A DNA stretch of 12,566 nt from an uncultured Clostridia bacterium (GTDB taxonomy: Bacteria; Bacillota; Clostridia; TANB77; CAG-508). The notes under the pieces are model-generated. The model worked only from the letters and a program-made list of their open reading frames with translations, was not told the origin of the DNA and made no database searches. Made by a program: the position numbers and the translations under genes. Shown here in pieces: positions 7,807 through 12,566 of this stretch. The number at the start of each line of letters is the position of its first letter. The first letter of the stretch is position 1. Where the stretch lies: positions 1 through 12,566 of the forward strand of contig CANQOU010000027.1 in the NCBI GenBank assembly GCA_947625565.1, written 5' to 3'.

Positions 7807-7837
7807 AAAATATTACTGTTTTTCAGTAATATTTTTT
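7805..7837. terminator. Bidirectional terminator shared by the HD-GYP gene and tex
   Basis: A 14-bp perfect inverted repeat, AAAAAATATTACTG (7805-7818) with CAGTAATATTTTTT (7824-7837), has a 5-base T loop. It has a T-run at the 3' side on either strand. It sits between the stop of the rightward regulator (7804-7806, partly inside the stem) and the stop of leftward tex (7844), so it can end both transcripts. Confidence 0.88.
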
Positions 7838-7843
7838 ATTTAA

Positions 7844-10027
7844 TTAAATTTTCATTGATAGTCCAACTTTTTGTCTTTCTAAGTCTATTTTTATTACTTT
7901 AACTTTGATAATATCACCAACTGATACTACTTCTGATGGATTTTTTATGTATTTATCACTCATTTCTGATATATGTACTAATCCATCATGTTTTACTCCT
8001 ATATCTACAAATGCTCCGAAGTCTATTACATTTCTTACTGTTCCTGTTACTATCATACCTTCTTTTAAGTCTTCTATTTTTAAGACATCTGAACGCAATA
8101 TTGGTTTTGGCATATCTTCTCTTGGGTCTCTTCCTGGTTTTGATATTTCTGATATTATATCTGTTAATGTCATTTCACCTATTTCTAATTCTTTTGCAGT
8201 TTGTGCGATATCTATTGTTTTTAATTTTTGTTTAATTTCATCTAATTTGTCTTTGTCTTTTATGTCTTGTTTTTTAAAACCTATTTTTTGTAATAATTTT
8301 TCTGTTGCTTCATAACTTTCTGGGTGTACTGCTGTTATTTCTAATGGGTTATCTCCATCTAATATTCTTAAAAATCCTGCACATTGTTCAAATGCTACTT
8401 TCCCCAGTTTAGGTACTTTTAATAGTTCTTTTCTGTTTTTTAATTTTCCATTTTCGTCTCTATATTTTACTATATTTTTTGCTATTGTACTATTTATTCC
8501 TGATACATATGATAATAGTGATGGTGTTGCTGTATTTACATCTACTCCTACCTTATTTACACTATCTTCTACTACACCTGTTAAGCTTTCTGCTAATCTT
8601 TTTTGATTTACATCGTGTTGATATTGTCCTACTCCAATAGCTTTTGGGTCTATTTTTACGAGTTCTGCTAGTGGGTCTTGTAATCTTCTTGCTATTGATA
8701 TTGCTCCTCTTATTGATACATTTATATCTGGATATTCTTCTGTTGCTAATTTTGATGCAGAATATACTGATGCTCCTGCTTCACTAACAATTGCATAATG
8801 TATGTCTCGTTTTGCTTCTTTTATCATATCTGCAACAAACATTTCTGATTCTCTTGAAGCTGTTCCATTTCCTATTGCTATCATATCTATTTTGTCTTTT
8901 TCAATCAATTTTAACAGTTCTTTTTTTGCTCCTTCTATGTCATTTTGTGGTTCTGTTGGATATACTGTTGTATAATCTAAGACTTTTCCAGTTTCGTCTA
9001 TTACTGCTATTTTGCATCCTGTTCTATATGCTGGGTCAAATCCCATGACTGTTTTTCCTTTTATTGGTGCTCCTAATAGCAATTGTTTTGCATTTTGTCC
9101 AAATACTTTGATTGCTTTTTCTTCGGCTTTTTCCGTTAAGTCTGAACGTATTTCTCTTTCTATTGATGGCTCTATTAGTCTTTTAAAACTATCTAGTATT
9201 GTTTCTTTTAACATATTTGTAAATTGTGTTTCACCTTTTATTATGTCTCTTTCTATATAGTTTATTATTTTTTCTTCTGGTTTTTGTATTTTTACTTTTA
9301 GATATTCTTCTTTTTCTCCCCTATTTATTGCTAATATTCTATGGCTTGGAATATATTTTATTGGCTCTTGCTTATCATAGTACATTTCATAGTTTGATTT
9401 TTTCTCTTCATCTGTTGCTTTTGTGTCTATTCCTGCTTCACGATAACATTGTCTTTTTATTTCTTTTCTATATTTGCTGTTATCTGATATATCTTCTGCT
9501 ATGATGTCTAATGCTCCCTGTATTGCTTCTTCTGCTGAGTTTACTACTTTATCTTTGTCTTGTTTTTCTTTTTCATCTAATTTATCAATATTTATGTATT
9601 GTTTTGCTATTTCTTCTATTGGTGTCGTTTCTTCTTGTTTTATGATAATAGCTGCCAATGGCTCTAATCCTTTAGCTTTTGCTACTGTTGCTCTTGTTTT
9701 TTTCTTTTGTTTATATGGTCTATATACGTCTTCTACTTCTGCAAGTGTTTTACATATAGCAACTGCTTGTAGGATTTCATCTGTTAGTTTTCCCTGTTCT
9801 TCTATTGATTTTATGACTTCTGCTTTTCTTTGTTCTAAGTTCCTTAGGTATGAAAGTCTTTCTCCTAAGTCCCTAAGTGTTTCGTCACTTAATCCTCCTG
9901 TTACTTCTTTTCTATATCTTGCTATAAATGGGATTGTGTTTCCTTCGTCTATTAGTTTTACTGCCGCTTCTACTTGTCCTTCTTTAATTTGTAGTTCTTC
10001 TGCAATTATTTTATTGATTTTGTCCAT
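7844..10027 (-). CDS. tex: Tex transcription accessory / RNA-binding protein
   Basis: This 727-residue protein matches the usual Tex length and layout. The N-terminus has the diagnostic VEAAVKLIDEGNTIPFIARY and RKEVTGGLSDETLRDL. A YqgF/RuvC-like domain begins at 328 with MGFDPAYRTGCKIAVID. A helix-hairpin-helix region contains LLSYVSGINSTIAKNIV and KVPKLGKVAFEQCAGFLRI. The C-terminus, from about 650, is an S1 RNA-binding domain (EGMIVTGTVRNVIDFGAFVDIG, HDGLVHISEMSD). Tex is a conserved nucleic-acid-binding cytoplasmic protein related to eukaryotic Spt6, linked to transcription and RNA metabolism. The ATG at 10027 lies 18 bases after the ABC-F stop, with only a weak GAGAG-like ribosome binding site, so translation may be coupled to the gene before it. 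Several long open frames on the opposite strand here are codon-bias shadows. Confidence 0.97.
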   Translation of the reverse strand: MDKINKIIAEELQIKEGQVEAAVKLIDEGNTIPFIARYRKEVTGGLSDETLRDLGERLSYLRNLEQRKAEVIKSIEEQGKLTDEILQAVAICKTLAEVEDVYRPYKQKKKTRATVAKAKGLEPLAAIIIKQEETTPIEEIAKQYINIDKLDEKEKQDKDKVVNSAEEAIQGALDIIAEDISDNSKYRKEIKRQCYREAGIDTKATDEEKKSNYEMYYDKQEPIKYIPSHRILAINRGEKEEYLKVKIQKPEEKIINYIERDIIKGETQFTNMLKETILDSFKRLIEPSIEREIRSDLTEKAEEKAIKVFGQNAKQLLLGAPIKGKTVMGFDPAYRTGCKIAVIDETGKVLDYTTVYPTEPQNDIEGAKKELLKLIEKDKIDMIAIGNGTASRESEMFVADMIKEAKRDIHYAIVSEAGASVYSASKLATEEYPDINVSIRGAISIARRLQDPLAELVKIDPKAIGVGQYQHDVNQKRLAESLTGVVEDSVNKVGVDVNTATPSLLSYVSGINSTIAKNIVKYRDENGKLKNRKELLKVPKLGKVAFEQCAGFLRILDGDNPLEITAVHPESYEATEKLLQKIGFKKQDIKDKDKLDEIKQKLKTIDIAQTAKELEIGEMTLTDIISEISKPGRDPREDMPKPILRSDVLKIEDLKEGMIVTGTVRNVIDFGAFVDIGVKHDGLVHISEMSDKYIKNPSEVVSVGDIIKVKVIKIDLERQKVGLSMKI

Positions 10028-10045
10028 ATTTTTTCTCTCTTTCTT

Positions 10046-11608
10046 TTATTCTATTCCTAAATATTCATTGTAAGTTACTTCTTTATCTATTACTTGTCCA
10101 TTTTCTTTGATGTCTATTATTCTGTTTGCTACTGTTTGCATTAGCTGGTGGTCATGTGATGTAAAAATCATATTTCCTTTAAAGCTTTGCATTCCATTAT
10201 TTAATGCTGTAATGCTCTCCATGTCTAAATGGTTTGTTGGCTCGTCAAATATTAAAAAGTTTGCCCCTGACAACATCATTTTTGATAATACACATCTTAC
10301 TTTTTCTCCTCCTGATAAAACTTTTACATTTTTCAATGCTTCGTCTCCTGAGAATAACATTCTTCCTAAGAAGCTTCTTACATATGTTTCATCTGGGTCT
10401 TTTGAATATTTGCGTAACCATTCTGTGATATTTTCGTCTGTTTCAAATAAGTAGTTGTTGTCTTTTGGAAAATAGTTGTTGGTAATTGTTGTTCCCCAAA
10501 TTATTTCTCCTGAGTCTTGCTTTATTTCTCCTGCTATTATTTGAAATAGTATTGTTTTGGCATTTTCATTATCTGCTAATATTGCTATTTTATTGTCTTG
10601 TTTAAATGTAAATGATACATTGTCTAATAGTTTTACTCCATCTACTGTTTTTGATATGTTTTTAACTTGCAATATTTCTTTTCCTGGTTCTCTTTCTGGC
10701 TTGAAGTCAATATATGGATATTTTCTGTTTGATGGTTTGATTTCTTCTAATTGAATTTTTTCTAGTGTTTTTTTCCTAGATGTTGCTTGTTTTGATTTTG
10801 ATGCATTTGCACTAAATCTTGCTATAAAGTCTTGCAATTCTTTGATTTTTTCTTCTTTTTTCTTATTTTGTTCTCTTGCTTGTTTTAATGCTAATTGACT
10901 TGATTCATACCAAAAGTCATAGTTTCCTGGATATAAAGTGATTTTTCCAAAGTCTACATTGTTTAAGAAATATCTATCATGTGATACTACAATAACGGTA
11001 TTTTCATAATTTATTAAAAATTCTTGTAACCAGTTTATGCTTTTTAAGTCTAAGTCATTTGTTGGCTCATCTAATAATAATACATCTGGGTTTCCAAATA
11101 GACTTTGTGCTAATAAAACTTTTACTTTTTGGCGTGGCTCTATTTCTTTCATATATTTATAGTGGTCTTCTGGATTTATTCCTAAGTCATTTAATATCAT
11201 TGCTGCATCTGATTCTGCATTCCATCCGTCTAATTCTGCAAATCTTTCCTCTAATTTTGCTGCTTTCATTCCATCTTCTTCTGAAAAGTCTGGCTTATTA
11301 TATATTGCATCTTTTTCCTTCATTATATCATATAATTCTTTATTCCCCATAATTACTGTATCTATTACTGTATATTCTTCATATGCAAAGTGGTCTTGTT
11401 TTAAAATAGATAGTCTTGCTCCTTTTTCTAAACTGACATCTCCTTTGCTTGGTTCAAGTTCTCCTGATAATACTTTTAAAAATGTTGACTTTCCTGCTCC
11501 ATTTGCTCCGATAATTCCATAACAGTTTCCTTTTGTAAATTTTATATTTACGTCTTCAAATAAAACTCTTTTTCCAAATCTTACGGTTACACCATTTGTG
11601 GTTAGCAT
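10046..11608 (-). CDS. ABC-F family ATPase, YkpA/YbiT type
   Basis: This 520-residue soluble protein has two ABC domains and no membrane segment. The ATG at 11608 follows AGGAGG (11616-11621) by 7 bases. Domain 1: Walker A GANGAGKST (34-42), a signature reading IEPRQK (156-161) where LSGGQ is usual, Walker B LLLDEPTNDLD, and switch VVSHDRYF. The linker (about 235-310) is charged and contains RFSANASKSKQATSRKK, typical of the family's ribosome-contacting interdomain region. Domain 2: a degenerate Walker A, ADNENAKT (345-352, Lys351 kept), a normal LSGGEK (431-436), Walker B LIFDEPTNHLD, and switch FTSHDHQ. ABC-F proteins act on ribosomes in the E-site; some give antibiotic resistance, but this length and linker resemble the housekeeping YkpA/YbiT group. 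The two altered motifs would pair in the same composite ATP site, leaving one canonical site. It is probably transcribed with tex. Confidence 0.95.
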   Translation of the reverse strand: MLTTNGVTVRFGKRVLFEDVNIKFTKGNCYGIIGANGAGKSTFLKVLSGELEPSKGDVSLEKGARLSILKQDHFAYEEYTVIDTVIMGNKELYDIMKEKDAIYNKPDFSEEDGMKAAKLEERFAELDGWNAESDAAMILNDLGINPEDHYKYMKEIEPRQKVKVLLAQSLFGNPDVLLLDEPTNDLDLKSINWLQEFLINYENTVIVVSHDRYFLNNVDFGKITLYPGNYDFWYESSQLALKQAREQNKKKEEKIKELQDFIARFSANASKSKQATSRKKTLEKIQLEEIKPSNRKYPYIDFKPEREPGKEILQVKNISKTVDGVKLLDNVSFTFKQDNKIAILADNENAKTILFQIIAGEIKQDSGEIIWGTTITNNYFPKDNNYLFETDENITEWLRKYSKDPDETYVRSFLGRMLFSGDEALKNVKVLSGGEKVRCVLSKMMLSGANFLIFDEPTNHLDMESITALNNGMQSFKGNMIFTSHDHQLMQTVANRIIDIKENGQVIDKEVTYNEYLGIE

Positions 11609-11640
11609 AAGTTTTCCTCCTTTTTGTTTTGTACTTGCCT

Positions 11641-11669
11641 ATTATATATTATTTGACTACTTTTTTCAA
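11641..11669 (-). promoter_or_regulatory. Promoter of the ABC-F - tex operon
   Basis: On the minus strand TTGAAA (11669-11664), a 17-base spacer and a perfect TATAAT (11646-11641) lie 32 bases before the ABC-F ATG. The leader is short and contains AGGAGG; there is no room for an antibiotic-sensing attenuator of the kind found before some resistance ABC-F genes. Confidence 0.75.
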
Positions 11670-11681
11670 GTGTTAGGATTT

Positions 11682-11719
11682 AAAAAATAAGCAATATAGC
11701 TTTATTTACTATATTGCTT
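11682..11719 (-). terminator. Rho-independent terminator of the DUF378 gene
   Basis: An 11-bp perfect stem, AAGCAATATAG (11689-11699) with CTATATTGCTT (11709-11719), has a 9-base loop. On the minus strand it is followed by ATTTTTTA (11688-11681). It begins 6 bases after the DUF378 stop codon and isolates that gene from the ABC-F operon. Confidence 0.85.
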
Positions 11720-11724
11720 TTATA

Positions 11725-11913
11725 TTAGTCTTCAAATAATAATTTTATTCCCCAAAGTCCTGAAATTCCTACTAATCCGTATATTATTCTTGATAATACT
11801 GTCATATCACCAAATATTGCTGCTACTAAGTTAAAGTTAAATATTCCTATTAGTCCCCAATTTATTGCACCTATTATAACTAATGCTAAGGCAATTTTAT
11901 CTATTACTTTCAT
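11725..11913 (-). CDS. DUF378 family small membrane protein (YuzA-like)
   Basis: This 62-residue protein starts at the ATG at 11913 after AAAGGGG (11921-11927), 7 bases upstream. It has two hydrophobic segments, near 5-25 (IALALVIIGAINWGLIGIF) and 41-59 (LSRIIYGLVGISGLWGIKLL). The GAINWGLIG and YGLVGISGLW motifs are characteristic of the DUF378 family, and the length is normal. The protein should lie in the cytoplasmic membrane. Its function is unknown. It has its own terminator, so it looks like a one-gene unit; I could not find a convincing promoter in the T-rich stretch upstream. It is divergent from the CapA-like gene. Confidence 0.93.
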   Translation of the reverse strand: MKVIDKIALALVIIGAINWGLIGIFNFNLVAAIFGDMTVLSRIIYGLVGISGLWGIKLLFED

Positions 11914-12047
11914 TTTTTTACCCCTTTCTTTTTGTTTTTATTTTCTTTTTAATATGATATGCTTTTTTTCTTTTTTTATTCATTTTAATTGCTTTTTTTT
12001 GTTTTTTATGATACTTTTGTATTGAAAATTGAAAATGAGGTGATAGT
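11914..12047. other. T-rich divergent intergenic region between DUF378 and the CapA-like gene
   Basis: This 134-base stretch is dominated by runs of T on the plus strand. It must hold the start signals of two divergent genes, but neither promoter is clear. A TATGAT (12007-12012) could be a -10 box for the rightward gene with only a weak -35, and TATCAT (11959-11954) could serve the leftward gene, also with a weak -35. No hairpin or RNA gene is evident. Confidence 0.4.
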
Positions 12048-12566
12048 ATGGCAAGAAATATTAGGGCTAAAAGAAATAGAAAGATTTCGACTTTACAAAA
12101 AATTTTGCAGGTTGATACTAAAAAAGTTATTTGTATTTTATTGATTTTGTTTTTAGTTTTTTTGATTTCATTTTCTATTACTAAAATTTTAATTGTTTCT
12201 GCTTCTAAAGATGCTATTGATTATGATATAGAAAAAGTTGTTAATTTGGATAATTCTACCAAAAATGCAACTTCTTCTGAAAATGTAATGTCTGATTATA
12301 CTACACCTGAACTTTTGAATGATGGAAATGCAGAAGATACTTCTACTGCTTTTGATGGTTCTCGCTCTTTTACTTTATGTGCTATTGGTGATGTTATGTG
12401 TCATAATACACAATATATGGATGCATATAACAAGTCCACTGGTGAATATGATTTTTCTTATGTTTTTAATGATATTGTAAAATATACTCAATCACCTGAT
12501 ATTACTATTGGAAGTTTGGAGACAAGTTTTGCTGGTAGTGAGGTTGGATATAGTAATTATCCAACT
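12048..12566 (+). CDS. CapA family protein (poly-gamma-glutamate capsule synthesis-type), N-terminal part; runs off right edge
   Basis: The ATG at 12048 follows GAGGTGAT (12037-12044), and 173 codons are open to the window edge. The protein has a short, very basic cytoplasmic tail (residues 1-26, many Arg/Lys) and one membrane segment (about 26-50). A Ser/Thr/Asn/Asp-rich linker (about 52-105) follows, then the start of a metallophosphatase-like CapA domain. The domain begins LCAIGDVMCHN (Asp115), continues with GEYDFSYVFNDIV, and reaches the family motif DITIGSLETSFAG. CapA-type proteins act on the outer face of the membrane. In some Bacillus they take part in poly-gamma-glutamate production, but in Clostridia such single genes are common and mostly uncharacterised. 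No capB or capC homologue is in view, so a capsule role is not supported here. Confidence 0.88.
   Translation, partial: MARNIRAKRNRKISTLQKILQVDTKKVICILLILFLVFLISFSITKILIVSASKDAIDYDIEKVVNLDNSTKNATSSENVMSDYTTPELLNDGNAEDTSTAFDGSRSFTLCAIGDVMCHNTQYMDAYNKSTGEYDFSYVFNDIVKYTQSPDITIGSLETSFAGSEVGYSNYPT

Noticed and set aside
9474..10073. 199-codon open frame on the plus strand across the 5' part of tex
   Set aside because: It is antisense to an unmistakable tex gene, rich in Ser/Cys/Phe/Leu as expected from the reversed codon bias, with no family likeness. The other plus-strand frames between 7905 and 11352 are the same kind of shadow.
10046..11608. ABC-F as an antibiotic resistance determinant protecting against the NRPS product
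   Set aside because: Its length and linker resemble the housekeeping YkpA/YbiT group, it is in an operon with tex on the other strand, and its leader has no attenuator; its closeness to the NRPS is probably chance.
11931..12010. T-runs as a terminator or small RNA between DUF378 and the CapA-like gene
   Set aside because: The genes diverge here, so no terminator is needed, and I see no stem before the T-runs. It looks like low-complexity AT-rich spacer.

Overview
The window is very AT-rich with short intergenic gaps, AGGAGG-type ribosome binding sites, TTGNNN-17-TATAAT promoters and hairpin-plus-T-run terminators. The gene set (long-chain acyl ligase-like protein, reductase-terminated NRPS, Tex, YkpA/YbiT-type ABC-F, DUF378, CapA) fits a low-GC Firmicute, most likely a Clostridia member of the gut type. 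That placement is inferred from composition and protein style; no rRNA or other marker gene is present. I see no tRNA, rRNA, CRISPR array, insertion sequence or riboswitch.

Region 1 (1-6660) is the biosynthetic part. A partial AMP-binding acyl-ligase-like gene runs leftward off the window. It is divided by a compact pair of back-to-back promoters from a rightward nonribosomal peptide synthetase with one module: condensation (C), adenylation (A), thiolation (T) and terminal reductase (R). The NRPS reading frame is broken once, by one extra base near 2316 inside the A domain. Apart from that the 1423-residue protein can be rebuilt with every core motif present. A membrane histidine kinase follows after 17 bases, in the same apparent transcript, and a strong terminator closes the unit.

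Region 2 (6692-7837) is a response regulator with a receiver domain and an intact HD-GYP cyclic-di-GMP phosphodiesterase domain. It has its own promoter and ends in a 14-bp perfect hairpin that also serves the convergent tex gene.

Region 3 (7844-11913, minus strand) is housekeeping: an ABC-F ATPase and Tex in one operon, and upstream of them a separately terminated 62-residue DUF378 membrane protein. Region 4 (12048 to the right edge) is the start of a membrane-anchored CapA-family protein.

How the parts may work together (inference): the ligase could supply an activated acyl group, and the NRPS could join it to one amino acid and release the product reductively as an aldehyde or alcohol. 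The kinase, co-transcribed with the synthetase, and the adjacent HD-GYP regulator could link a signal, possibly the product itself, to cyclic-di-GMP turnover. No exporter or phosphopantetheinyl transferase is visible, and the frameshift may mean that this copy is inactive or mis-sequenced.
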